Below, in pieces: positions 34,253 through 42,337 of a DNA stretch of 56,497 nt (its first letter is position 1; each line of letters opens with the position of its first letter). A program made the translations under genes and the position numbers. Where the stretch lies: assembly GCA_045586505.1 (NCBI GenBank), contig JAZNAL010000021.1:1-56497 (forward strand). Direction: 5' to 3'. The DNA is from Flemingiibacterium sp045586505. Its GTDB lineage: Bacteria; Bacillota; Clostridia; Oscillospirales; CAG-272. A model generated the notes under the pieces. It made no database searches and was not told where the DNA came from. It saw only the letters and a program-made list of their open reading frames with translations.

Positions 34253-35049
34253 AGAAATCTCTTTGCATTATTATAGAATATATCCTCACGTTCTTTTTCG
34301 GTGAGGTCGATCTTCAAAAAGCGTTCAATTTCGCCAGCAGTGTTCTTTACAGGGTAATCTGTTCCGAACATCACGCGATCCGCTCCGAATTTGTGTATCA
34401 GCTCCCCTGCCTTCTCGGGAGTCATTGCCCACAGAGCGCTAGAGGTATCATACCACACATTCGGCCTGCCGGCAAGGCAGTCAACCGACTCATCCCAAGC
34501 CATGTATCCGCCAAGATGTGCCGCCACCGCTTCGAGCTTCGGGAAACGGTCAAGGACTCTTGCGAGCTTCTTAGGTTCGGAAAACCGGTACTGCGGACGG
34601 TTGTCGCCAATATGCAGATACAGCGGCATACGTCCCTCGATTATTTCATAAAGCGACATCATACGGGGGTCGTCGATATCGATGCCCTGAATGTCGGGGT
34701 GGATCTTAACGCCGCGAAGACCAAGAGACTCTGCGCGCTCGACCTCAGCCGCGAAATCGGGATAATCCTGGTGCATCCCCATGAAGCCCACAGTTTCAAA
34801 GCCGTCCTCACGGGACTTTTTGGCAAGCGCCGCGATGGAATCGTTGACCTTCTGCACTTGATGAGCATTGGTCGCCACCGAAAACAGCAGCATACCGGCA
34901 ACCCCGTTTGCCCGGCTGTTTTCCGCAAGCTCGGAGTAAATACCCTTGCCCTCGGAGACAAACTCATAGAACGCATTAAGGCTTACTACTGCCTTTTCTG
35001 CAATAGCTTCGGGATATGTGTGAGTGTGGATATCGAAAATTTTGTACAT
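34243..35049 (-). CDS. Amidohydrolase family protein (TIM-barrel metallohydrolase)
   Basis: The 268-residue product is an amidohydrolase_2 (PF04909) protein: metal-binding DIHTHTYPE at the N-terminus, KIHPDIQGIDIDDPRM, YLHIGDNRPQY, VAAHLGGYMAWDES and MFGTDYPVKN, whose Asp is the last metal/base residue. Relatives are decarboxylases or hydrolases of small cyclic acids; the substrate is unknown. It starts 15 bases after lysC and is probably cotranscribed with it. Its stop codon lies inside a repeat-borne hairpin. Confidence 0.87.
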   Translation of the reverse strand: MYKIFDIHTHTYPEAIAEKAVVSLNAFYEFVSEGKGIYSELAENSRANGVAGMLLFSVATNAHQVQKVNDSIAALAKKSREDGFETVGFMGMHQDYPDFAAEVERAESLGLRGVKIHPDIQGIDIDDPRMMSLYEIIEGRMPLYLHIGDNRPQYRFSEPKKLARVLDRFPKLEAVAAHLGGYMAWDESVDCLAGRPNVWYDTSSALWAMTPEKAGELIHKFGADRVMFGTDYPVKNTAGEIERFLKIDLTEKEREDIFYNNAKRFLKL

Positions 35050-35064
35050 CCTGTACGCCTTCTT

Positions 35065-36378
35065 TTAATAAACGAATTCCTGATAAATTGCGCGGAGTGC
35101 ATCACCGAAGTCTGCTTCCTCAACACCGACGATGATGGATATCTCACTGGAGCCCTGGTCGATCATGCGAATATTGATGCCCGCACCGCTGATTGCCTTG
35201 AATACACGCGCCGCAGTACCCTTCGCCTTGACCATAGCACGACCTACCACCGCCACAAGCGCAAGACCGTCCTCGATATCGATCACATCGGGGTTGACCT
35301 GACGGCAGATACCGTTCTTGATAGCGTCACGCTTGCCTTCGATCTCATGAGTGTTTAAAACAACGCTCATGTTGTCGATACCGGAAGGCAGATGCTCGAA
35401 GCAGATGCCGTTGCTTTCAAGCACCTCAAGCACACGTCTGCCAAAGCCCACCTCGGCATTCATCATATCCTTTTCGATATTGAGAACCGAGAAGCCCTTC
35501 TTGCCCGCAACACCGGTTATAACGTTGCCGGTGTCATATTTGTCGCTCTGGGAAACAATGAACGTACCGCGAGCCTCGGGGTTGTTGGTGTTTCTGATAT
35601 TAATCGGAATACCAGCGATTCTTACAGGGAAAATAGCGTCCTCATGAAGCACGGTAGCACCCATGTATGAAAGCTCGCGAAGCTCATGATAGGTGATCTC
35701 GGAAATAACACGGGGATTCTCAACGATGCGGGGATCAGCCATTAAAAAGCCGTCAACGTCAGTCCAGTTTTCATAGATATCACAAGCCGCCGCACGCGCT
35801 ACAATAGAGCCGGTAATGTCCGAGCCACCGCGTGAGAAGGTCTTGATAGTATCGTTGGGCATGGAGCCGTAGAATCCGGGGATAACCGCATATTCGTGCT
35901 TCTTAAGCACCGCGGACAGCACGGAATTGGTGCGCTCCGCGTCGAATTTACCGCTATCGTTAAAGAAGATCACCTCAGCCGCATCTATGAATGCAAAGTC
36001 GAGATACTTCGCGAGGATCTTACCGTTAAGATACTCACCGCGGCTTGCCGCAAAGTCACGGCCTGCCTTATGGATGAACGCATTCTTGATGAGATGGAAA
36101 TCCTGCTCCAGGGAGAAGTCAAGCTCCAGCTCCTTTATAATGCCGTTATAGCGCTCCTCGATCTCACCGAAGCACTTAGAAATATCCTCACCCTTTGCCG
36201 CGAGCTCATAGCAAGCATACAGCATATCGGTGACCTTTGTATCATTTTTATGGCGCTTGCCGGGCGCGGAGGGCACTACATAACGGCGCTCAGGCTCTGC
36301 CTTGATAATACTTGCAACCTTTTTAAACTGCGCGGCATCCGCAAGAGAGCTGCCGCCGAATTTTACAACTTTCAGCAC
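35065..36378 (-). CDS. lysC: Aspartate kinase
   Basis: This enzyme phosphorylates aspartate, the first step to lysine, threonine and methionine. The 437-residue product has the kinase motif VVKFGGSSLADAAQFKK, the aspartate-binding SRGGSDITGSIVARA, and two C-terminal ACT domains (FSVLNIEKDMMNAEVGFGRRVL; VAVVGRAMVKAKGTAARVF with INIRMIDQGSSEISIIVGV). It is monofunctional. The start is a GTG at 36378 with AGAGG seven bases upstream. The leader is about 45 bases, so there is no room for a lysine riboswitch. Confidence 0.95.
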   Translation of the reverse strand: MLKVVKFGGSSLADAAQFKKVASIIKAEPERRYVVPSAPGKRHKNDTKVTDMLYACYELAAKGEDISKCFGEIEERYNGIIKELELDFSLEQDFHLIKNAFIHKAGRDFAASRGEYLNGKILAKYLDFAFIDAAEVIFFNDSGKFDAERTNSVLSAVLKKHEYAVIPGFYGSMPNDTIKTFSRGGSDITGSIVARAAACDIYENWTDVDGFLMADPRIVENPRVISEITYHELRELSYMGATVLHEDAIFPVRIAGIPINIRNTNNPEARGTFIVSQSDKYDTGNVITGVAGKKGFSVLNIEKDMMNAEVGFGRRVLEVLESNGICFEHLPSGIDNMSVVLNTHEIEGKRDAIKNGICRQVNPDVIDIEDGLALVAVVGRAMVKAKGTAARVFKAISGAGINIRMIDQGSSEISIIVGVEEADFGDALRAIYQEFVY

Positions 36379-36432
36379 GTTAATACCTCTATCTATAAAA
36401 ATTTATTATCCTACGAGAATAGCATATATTAT

Positions 36433-36461
36433 ATTATATGAAAAAAGCCGCATTTTGTCAA
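36433..36461 (-). promoter_or_regulatory. Consensus sigma-A promoter of lysC, nested in a terminator
   Basis: On the minus strand TTGACA (36456-36461) and TATAAT (36433-36438) are 17 bases apart. The -35 lies in the loop and stem of the hairpin at 36441-36479, and that terminator's T-tract forms part of the promoter spacer. Confidence 0.88.
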
Positions 36462-36479
36462 GTCAAATGCGACTTTTTT
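36441..36479. terminator. Terminator of the VanY-like gene
   Basis: A long stem (AAAAAAG-CGCATTTTG with CAAATGCG-CTTTTTT, one mismatch) has a six-base loop and A/T tracts at both ends. It is about 100 bases after the VanY-like stop. Confidence 0.85.
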
Positions 36480-36581
36480 CGAAAAATTCGTATGCGTTGA
36501 CAGCGAAGATGCGAAAACCTGCCGCGCTATGTGTACATTTTAACAGACTAAATCGGAGTTTTGCACCTTTTCTACGCCCGA

Positions 36582-38162
36582 TCAGTTATCACTGCTTATA
36601 AATGTCACATATTCTTCAAGGCACATATTCATCTGGTACATACGCTGTGCATGGTAGCGTCCCACATAACGATAGTGCCACGGCTCCCAGGAAATGCCCG
36701 TAATATCCACCTTATCCTGCGGGTATCGAAGAATAAAGCCGAACTTCCAACAGTTTTCCTTCATCCACTTGAACGCATCCGTCTGACCAAAGGCTATATC
36801 CGCCGCGTCAAGATTGTGCATATCCAGTGCAAGTCCCGTCTGATGCTCACTGGAGCCGGGCGGATTCGAGAAGCTTGCCACCTTATCGTAATCACCGTCG
36901 TGCAAGCCGAGATAATAGTTGAACAGATACTCCTGATATGCATAGCTTCGGTATGCGCTTGTAACGCTGACATCCTCGATTCCCGCCGCCTTCATCTCAC
37001 GGAACATCGCTTCAAGTGACATCGCCGCGATCTCGCGAAGCTGCTGCATCGCTCTGCCGTCGTCACGCGTGGCGGATACCGACATAAGATCCTGCGGTGT
37101 ATAATCCGAGCCAAGCTTACTGTTGATGTTGACAAGCGTCAGATACTCGGTGGTATTGCCGGGATTCATATACTCCTCATACACGGTAAGGTTGGTAACA
37201 AATCCGAGGTCGGGCATACTTGCTAGCTTTTCCTCTTCCTCATCAAGCGGATCAAGCCCAAATGGTGACTGGAGCAAGAAGGAAAGAGGCGCATATTGCG
37301 GCTCGGTATTCTTGTCGAGCTTACCGTTTTTGTTGAGATTGGTGATCACTCGCTCCACGGTCACCTTGTGGGAGCGCTCATCCACCGTGATGTTGAGTCC
37401 CTTAAAATAGGTGCTGACAAAATCCACGGGAACATACAGCTCTTCATCCTCATAGTAGCACTCCGCACCCAGTCTTGTCTCAACATCGTTTACATAGACT
37501 ACGCGGGAATCGGTTACAAAGCGGATAGTCTCCGCTTCGTCACCCTTGATAACATATTTCATGTCCTCCACCGATCCGGTCACCGCAAGGTCGAGCATCA
37601 CGGCGATATCGGTAAAGCTGACGTATACGCGTCCGCTTCGCACGGCTTTGACATAGGGCAGTGAATATTTCTCATCCCCAATCACATAGCTGTAGCGTGA
37701 GGAATCGGTGGAATCCACACGGGTAAGATCCACAAACAGAAGTGCGGCACAAAGTCCCGCCATCACCGCAAATACCACAAGGAACAGTACAAATCTCGAA
37801 AAATAGGTCTTGATCCGTGCTGAACGGCGTTTCTTAATGTAATACTTTTCTCTCTGACGGTTACCGCGGATGATCTCGATCTGCTCTGCGGTGAGCTTTA
37901 CACGGTCACGGTCGGAGCGACGCTGACTACGGGTCTGATTTGTGATGCGGCTCATGGATGAGCCGCCCTGCGGACGGGGGTTTTGCGGACGGTTCTGTGG
38001 ACGAGCCTGTCCGCCTCTTGCAGGCTGAGCGCCTGCACCAGTCCTCTGAGTATTCTGCGCCCTGCGTGTCTGTGCTCTCTGGGCATTTTGATAATTATTA
38101 TTTACGTTATTTCCGCTCGGACGGTTCTGCCGTCCGTTATTTGGCTGACGGTTGTTATTCAT
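36582..38162 (-). CDS. Membrane-anchored D-Ala-D-Ala carboxypeptidase, VanY type
   Basis: The 526-residue product trims peptidoglycan side chains. It has an unusual cytoplasmic N-terminal tail of about 115 residues rich in Asn, Gln, Arg and Pro, one membrane helix (YFSRFVLFLVVFAVMAGLCAALLF), a copper-amine-oxidase-like wall domain (LPYVKAVRSGRVYVSFTDIAVML, LYVPVDFVSTYFKGLNITVDE), and a VanY domain (PF02557) with SEHQTGLALDMH and GISWEPWHYRYVG, whose His, Asp and His bind zinc. The start was set at ATG 38162, because AGAGG is six bases before it and directly touches the ATG at 38168. Confidence 0.9.
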   Translation of the reverse strand: MNNNRQPNNGRQNRPSGNNVNNNYQNAQRAQTRRAQNTQRTGAGAQPARGGQARPQNRPQNPRPQGGSSMSRITNQTRSQRRSDRDRVKLTAEQIEIIRGNRQREKYYIKKRRSARIKTYFSRFVLFLVVFAVMAGLCAALLFVDLTRVDSTDSSRYSYVIGDEKYSLPYVKAVRSGRVYVSFTDIAVMLDLAVTGSVEDMKYVIKGDEAETIRFVTDSRVVYVNDVETRLGAECYYEDEELYVPVDFVSTYFKGLNITVDERSHKVTVERVITNLNKNGKLDKNTEPQYAPLSFLLQSPFGLDPLDEEEEKLASMPDLGFVTNLTVYEEYMNPGNTTEYLTLVNINSKLGSDYTPQDLMSVSATRDDGRAMQQLREIAAMSLEAMFREMKAAGIEDVSVTSAYRSYAYQEYLFNYYLGLHDGDYDKVASFSNPPGSSEHQTGLALDMHNLDAADIAFGQTDAFKWMKENCWKFGFILRYPQDKVDITGISWEPWHYRYVGRYHAQRMYQMNMCLEEYVTFISSDN

Positions 38163-38201
38163 ATACATCCTCTGCGATCATAATTATTGCATCATAACAC
38201 C

Positions 38202-38207
38202 ATTATA
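38202..38207 (-). promoter_or_regulatory. Extended -10 promoter of the VanY-like gene
   Basis: On the minus strand TGTGG is followed by TATAAT (38202-38207), 40 bases before the start. The -35 (TTTATT) is weak. Confidence 0.62.
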
Positions 38208-38329
38208 CCACATATTTCGCATTAAATAAAGAGGAAAATGCATTTTTTCGAAATTTTTTTATAAATGTTACCCAGTGGCATAACGAAAATATTTGATGCT
38301 AACGTACGAACAATCCCTCTATAACGGAT

Positions 38330-38359
38330 AAAGGAGACTGCCAAAACAGCCTCCTTTTT
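38330..38359. terminator. Hairpin after the YgjP-like gene
   Basis: AAAGGAG-CTG pairs with CAG-CTCCTTT (one mismatch, six-base loop) just past the YgjP-like stop. The T-run is stronger on the plus strand. Confidence 0.65.
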
Positions 38360-38364
38360 GTCTA

Positions 38365-39060
38365 TTACCAATTTTCCGAGCGGATCACCTTCCAAAGCTC
38401 ACGCAGATATTTGCGATACCGCTTGTAATCGGAACAGTACAGCCCCACCTGCGCCCAAAACTTCGGTGAATGGTTAAATTCTCGCATATGGCACAGCTCG
38501 TGGATGATGATATAATCCACCGCTTCCGGCTCTGCCATCATGCAGTAGTATGAAAAATTCAGCGATTTTTTCCTCGAGCAGCTCGCCCAGTGCGAGGTCG
38601 CGGAATTTATCTTTACGGCAAGCGGTTCAAGCCCCATTTCATTTGAAATCACCGCCACACGCTCTGAAATGTATTCCCCTGCCGCCTGCTTATAAGCTGC
38701 CACTGCCGCCGCGCGTATTTCGTCGGCAGAGAGAAACGGCGGAACGTAGAATGCCCTTGCATCATAGCTCACACATCCCGACTCTGCCGCGCGAATCTCG
38801 CGCTCACTGCCGAGAAATCTTACCCGCGAACCGTAATCAATAGTAAACTTTGCTCGCTCTGCTGCCATGCGCTTATACTTTTCACATTCGGCGGCGATTT
38901 TTGGCGCGTAGCCTTCAAGCAGGCGCGCGATCTCAGAAGCGGAAGCGCGATATGGTGCAAGGATCTCCGCCTCGCCGTCTTCACGCACCCGCAGGCAAAC
39001 CGTCCTGCGTGACGACCGCTTTACATAACAGACTATTCCGCCAAGTTCAATTGTTTCCAT
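38365..39060 (-). CDS. YgjP/SprT-like zinc metalloprotein (DUF45)
   Basis: The 231-residue product has the DUF45 layout: an N-terminal beta domain (VKRSSRRTVCLRVREDGEAEILAPY) and a helical metal domain with SHWASCSRKKSLNFSYY and the zinc motif HELCHMREFNHSPKFW. Such proteins are predicted metal-dependent hydrolases, often beside type I restriction genes, which is not the case here. The start at ATG 39060 (METIELGG) has GAGAG upstream and overlaps queH by 14 bases; the longer frame lies inside queH. Confidence 0.88.
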   Translation of the reverse strand: METIELGGIVCYVKRSSRRTVCLRVREDGEAEILAPYRASASEIARLLEGYAPKIAAECEKYKRMAAERAKFTIDYGSRVRFLGSEREIRAAESGCVSYDARAFYVPPFLSADEIRAAAVAAYKQAAGEYISERVAVISNEMGLEPLAVKINSATSHWASCSRKKSLNFSYYCMMAEPEAVDYIIIHELCHMREFNHSPKFWAQVGLYCSDYKRYRKYLRELWKVIRSENW

Positions 39061-39688
39061 ATTTGTAATCTCTCGAAAATTCACAGCCGCAGAAATCCTG
39101 GCGGTACAGTGAATATTCCCTCGACAGCTCAATGGAGCGCTTGTACCCTTCCCGCTTTTTAAAATCCGAGGGCAGATATGCGACACCGTATTCGCCTGCC
39201 AGCTGTACTCCGATCTCGTTAAGCTTGGCGGCATTCTTATGGGGGCTTACCGTCAGCGTGGTGGCGAAATAGTCAAATTGATCCGCGTGCTCCTTCATAT
39301 AGCGCGCTGTGACATCAAGTCGCTCGCGATAGCATCCAAAGCATCTCACACCGCCCTCCGGCAGACTTTCAAGACCCTTGGTAATGTCATAAAAGCGCTC
39401 GGGCGCATAATCGCACACAATAAGTCTGATGGGATTTGTATGCGGCATCAGCGATATGAGCCGTTCCAGCTCGTCGGCGCGTTTTTTATATTCGGCGGCA
39501 TCGGTAATATTGGGGTTGTAAAAATAGACCGTGATATCAAAATATTCGGTCAAATATTCGAGTACATAGCTTGAGCAGGGCGCACAGCAGGCGTGGAGAA
39601 GCAGTCTCGGAAGTGAGTTTTCAGCCTTTATTTGCGAAAGTACCCTGTCAAGCTCGGCTTGGTAATTAGTTTTCATATTATTAATCAT
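39047..39688 (-). CDS. queH: Epoxyqueuosine reductase QueH
   Basis: QueH (DUF208) performs the last step of queuosine tRNA modification and replaces QueG in many anaerobes. The 213-residue product shows LLHACCAPCSSYVLEYL, CFGCYRERLDVTARYM and DFCGCEFSRDYKY, the cysteine pairs that hold the iron-sulfur cluster and second metal. Neither ATG 39688 nor the in-frame ATG 39676 has a normal Shine-Dalgarno site at the right distance; an AAGGAAG lies beyond a small hairpin within the adjacent repeat. Confidence 0.9.
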   Translation of the reverse strand: MINNMKTNYQAELDRVLSQIKAENSLPRLLLHACCAPCSSYVLEYLTEYFDITVYFYNPNITDAAEYKKRADELERLISLMPHTNPIRLIVCDYAPERFYDITKGLESLPEGGVRCFGCYRERLDVTARYMKEHADQFDYFATTLTVSPHKNAAKLNEIGVQLAGEYGVAYLPSDFKKREGYKRSIELSREYSLYRQDFCGCEFSRDYKYGNN

Positions 39689-39690
39689 CG

Positions 39691-39782
39691 CTTTTGTACT
39701 GCAAAAGCTTCCTTATTCGGTGAATTGTGGGCGGTTTTGCGAACCAAAGCCCTCTCTGAAAACTTTATTTTCAGACTTTTTT
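39691..39782. repeat. Interspersed palindromic repeat, copy B
   Basis: It matches copy A (34131-34252): CTTTTGtactGCAAAAG, CTTCCTTATTCGGtGAATTG, GGTTTTGCG, then CTCTGAAAAcTTTATTTTCAGA. It lacks the middle CTTTGCAC hairpin of copy A. It lies directly upstream of queH, as copy A does for the FkbM gene. Confidence 0.75.
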
Positions 39783-39792
39783 CGTCTATGTA

Positions 39793-39821
39793 TTGAAGTT
39801 GTTATGTTTTTGTGGTATAAT
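39793..39821 (+). promoter_or_regulatory. Promoter of the SGNH hydrolase gene
   Basis: TTGAAG (39793-39798) and TATAAT (39816-39821) are 17 bases apart, with TTGTGG before the -10. Confidence 0.75.
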
Positions 39822-39861
39822 CATTATGTATGGTCAATTCAAAGAAAAGCGAGGTGAGAGC

Positions 39862-40905
39862 ATGAGCGAACACGAAACAAACGAGTTGAATCCGATAAAA
39901 CCGGATCAAACGTCGGAAGATCTTCATGATGTCCTTGATGAATCGGACACAAAAGTCACGGACAAACCTCCGTTTCCCATATGGATTCTGATATTAGAGC
40001 TTGTGCTCGCACTGGCAGCGGTCCTCGCGGCAACAGCACTGACATTTTCGGTTTTCACCGAGTACACGCACACATACATAACCGCAGTCCCGCCAACGGT
40101 GATGGCAGCAAGCGAGGCTGATACTCCCACATATGGGGCAAGCGAGGCTGACATTCCCTCCCCTGTATATGTGCCGGTTTACTACGACTTTACAAAACCG
40201 GTTCCCGAAAGCCCTGCTGTGGATTACAGCTACTTTAATGATACCATATTTATCGGCGATTCCCGCACAAAGGGACTTATTCTGTATACCGATCTGACGC
40301 CCTACGACTTCTCATCGGAGGGTACCAATGTGGGAAGCGTTCAAGTCAAGGCGTTTATCCGCATGAAGAACGAGGACGGCGAGCTGCAAAACTATACGCT
40401 GTTCGAAGCTCTCGAAAGAGAAAGCGGCAATTACCACACTATCTACATCGCTTTAGGACTTAATGAGCTCGGCTGGCCACTTGAAGCGTTTGATACGACC
40501 TTCCGTGAACTTATAAAAAACATCCGCGCAGTCACAGACGTGCCCCTGTACATTCAGCTTATAATGCCGGTTACCACGCTCTCCTCCGCCACAAGTCAGT
40601 TTGGCATAACCAATGAAAAAGGCGTAGTGTTCAACGAGTATCTGAGAAATATTGCCGCCGAGCTTGAGCTGTTTTACCTTGACACAACCGATATGTTCAC
40701 GTTGGAGGACGGCACGCTTGACCCCGCCTACGCTTCAGACGGTGTGCATTATCATCGGGAATGGTATAAGCTCATCGCAGACTATTACCGCACGCATATT
40801 GTCGACCTTGAGGCCTACGAAAACACACGTACTGTGATTTCCGAGGAGACCGCAGATGAAGTCACCGAATCCGAATCAGCCGTAACAGAGCCGGTTATGC
40901 CGTAA
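39862..40905 (+). CDS. Membrane-anchored SGNH/GDSL hydrolase
   Basis: The 347-residue product has an acidic cytoplasmic N-terminus, a membrane helix at about 40-65 (WILILELVLALAAVLAATALTF) and an external SGNH domain. That domain has FIGDSRTKGL (nucleophile Ser), IYIALGLNELGW and ASDGVHYHREWY (the DxxH pair). Such enzymes often remove acetyl groups from wall polymers. A short internal duplication (ASEADTPTYG/ASEADIPSP) sits in the linker. The start at ATG 39862 follows GAGGTGAG; the upstream frame overlies the promoter. Confidence 0.85.
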   Translation: MSEHETNELNPIKPDQTSEDLHDVLDESDTKVTDKPPFPIWILILELVLALAAVLAATALTFSVFTEYTHTYITAVPPTVMAASEADTPTYGASEADIPSPVYVPVYYDFTKPVPESPAVDYSYFNDTIFIGDSRTKGLILYTDLTPYDFSSEGTNVGSVQVKAFIRMKNEDGELQNYTLFEALERESGNYHTIYIALGLNELGWPLEAFDTTFRELIKNIRAVTDVPLYIQLIMPVTTLSSATSQFGITNEKGVVFNEYLRNIAAELELFYLDTTDMFTLEDGTLDPAYASDGVHYHREWYKLIADYYRTHIVDLEAYENTRTVISEETADEVTESESAVTEPVMP

Positions 40906-40923
40906 AACAAGATATATTATTTT

Positions 40924-40956
40924 CCCGGGAGATGCACGCATCGCCCGGGAGTTTTT
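40924..40956. terminator. Terminator between the SGNH gene and ruvX
   Basis: CCCGGG-GATG pairs with CATC-CCCGGG around a short loop, followed by TTTTT on the plus strand. Confidence 0.85.
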
Positions 40957-41371
40957 ATGGTCTGCTGTCAAGATAATTCTGCAGAATTATCTGCGCGGAC
41001 AGCGTGTCCACCGCTGCCTTGCGCTTTTTTCCGCGGGTGTCGGTCAAATTGAGTATCTGATGCGCCGCCATGGTACTGCACCGCTCATCAAACATTTCCA
41101 CGGGCAGACCCGTTTTTTCTTCAAGCATCGCCGCAAATTCCTTCGCGTGCTCAGCCCGCGGGCCGTATGTGCCGTTCATATTGATCGGCAGTCCCACCAC
41201 AATTTTGGCAACCCCATACTCCTTTGCCTTCTCAGCCACCATATCTGCGGTCTTCGGCATATAGTTTGAATTGACATAGCCTATTCCATTAGCGAGCATT
41301 CCGAGGAGGTCGCTCACCGCAAGTCCCGTGCGTGTATCGCCGAAATCAACTCCGAGTATTCTTTCCGCCAT
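40955..41371 (-). CDS. ruvX: Putative pre-16S rRNA nuclease / Holliday junction resolvase-like protein YqgF
   Basis: The 138-residue RNase H-fold product begins MAERILGVDFGDTRTGLAVSD and carries VVGLPINMNGTYGPRAEHAKEF and DERCSTMAAHQIL, the three YqgF motifs with acidic active-site residues. The family processes the 16S rRNA 5' end. AAGGAG precedes the ATG. It is last of a minus-strand series starting at 47465. Confidence 0.93.
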   Translation of the reverse strand: MAERILGVDFGDTRTGLAVSDLLGMLANGIGYVNSNYMPKTADMVAEKAKEYGVAKIVVGLPINMNGTYGPRAEHAKEFAAMLEEKTGLPVEMFDERCSTMAAHQILNLTDTRGKKRKAAVDTLSAQIILQNYLDSRP

Positions 41372-41380
41372 AGTCGCTCC

Positions 41381-42316
41381 TTAAAGCACGATACCGTTTG
41401 CACGGATAAATTCATCTACCTGTGCCGCAGTGGGAAGCGAGCTTGAAGCTCCTTCCTTGCCTACAACGATGGTACCGACTGCATTCGCATATTTGACAGC
41501 CCGCACGATATTTCCGGACTTCAGATATTCCAGCGCCATTGCCGCTGTGAAAGCGTCACCTGCCGCGGTGGTATCCACAACAGGACCCTCGTAGGTAGTA
41601 AGCAGCTTTGCGTAAGTGCCGTCGTAAATATACGCACCGCGTCCACCCAGCTTGATGACCACATATTTGGTCTCCACGCGCTTCATAATCTCATACGCCG
41701 CACGCAGACAGTTGTCGGTATTGTTTGGCATAATGCCGGTCAGCGCCAAAGTCTCGCTTTCATTGGGCGAGATGACCTCAAGGCGTCCCAGCTTTTCCAG
41801 CGGGTAATCCGAGCGCGCAGGTCCCGCATCGATAAACACGGGGATTTTCTTTTTATTGGCAAACTCCGTTGCCGCAGCGACTGCCTCAAAAGGCGCCTCG
41901 AAATGCAGAAAGACCGCGTCGGGCAGACAGGTCATCGCATCCTCAACATCCTCCGGGGTGATGTGCTCGTTTGCACCGGGGTACACGATTATGCGGTTTT
42001 GTCCGTTTTCTTCGACTACTATTGTGGCAAGTCCCGTAGGCGCACTCTTGTCGCTGACGATAAAGCGGGTATCGATTCCGCTGTCGTTATACAGCGCCTT
42101 CAATTTCTGACCGTGATTGTCACAGCCGAGTCTTGTGCAGAAAACACTGTCTGCACCAAGTCGGGCAAGCGCAAGTGCAGAGTTTGCACCCTTACCGCCG
42201 GGGAAATAATCATACCCGCGTTTTTCAACCACGGTCTGACCACCCACGGGCATTTTCCCAACTCGCATCACAAAATCCATGTTGGCACTGCTGACAACAA
42301 GAATTCTTTTCTTCAT
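41381..42316 (-). CDS. rbsK: Ribokinase (PfkB family)
   Basis: The 311-residue sugar kinase has PfkB signature 1 (FPGGKGANSALALARLG) and signature 2 (VDTTAAGDAFTAAMALEYL, with the catalytic Asp), and the ribokinase-type start ILVVSSANMDFV. It phosphorylates ribose or a related pentose or nucleoside. No ribose transporter is nearby; it lies between a PurM-like gene and ruvX, hinting at nucleotide metabolism. Confidence 0.88.
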   Translation of the reverse strand: MKKRILVVSSANMDFVMRVGKMPVGGQTVVEKRGYDYFPGGKGANSALALARLGADSVFCTRLGCDNHGQKLKALYNDSGIDTRFIVSDKSAPTGLATIVVEENGQNRIIVYPGANEHITPEDVEDAMTCLPDAVFLHFEAPFEAVAAATEFANKKKIPVFIDAGPARSDYPLEKLGRLEVISPNESETLALTGIMPNNTDNCLRAAYEIMKRVETKYVVIKLGGRGAYIYDGTYAKLLTTYEGPVVDTTAAGDAFTAAMALEYLKSGNIVRAVKYANAVGTIVVGKEGASSSLPTAAQVDEFIRANGIVL

Positions 42317-42337
42317 AACGCGGCTTCCTCCTCGTGC

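Noticed and set aside
34393..35358. 321-codon open frame on the plus strand
   Set aside because: Antisense to the amidohydrolase and lysC; shadow.
36379..36432. Lysine riboswitch upstream of lysC
   Set aside because: The leader from the predicted start site is about 45 bases, far too short.
40100..40165. Short direct repeat GCAAGCGAGGCTGA as a mobile element trace
   Set aside because: It lies within the coding linker of the SGNH protein and encodes a duplicated ASEAD peptide; a small in-frame duplication explains it.
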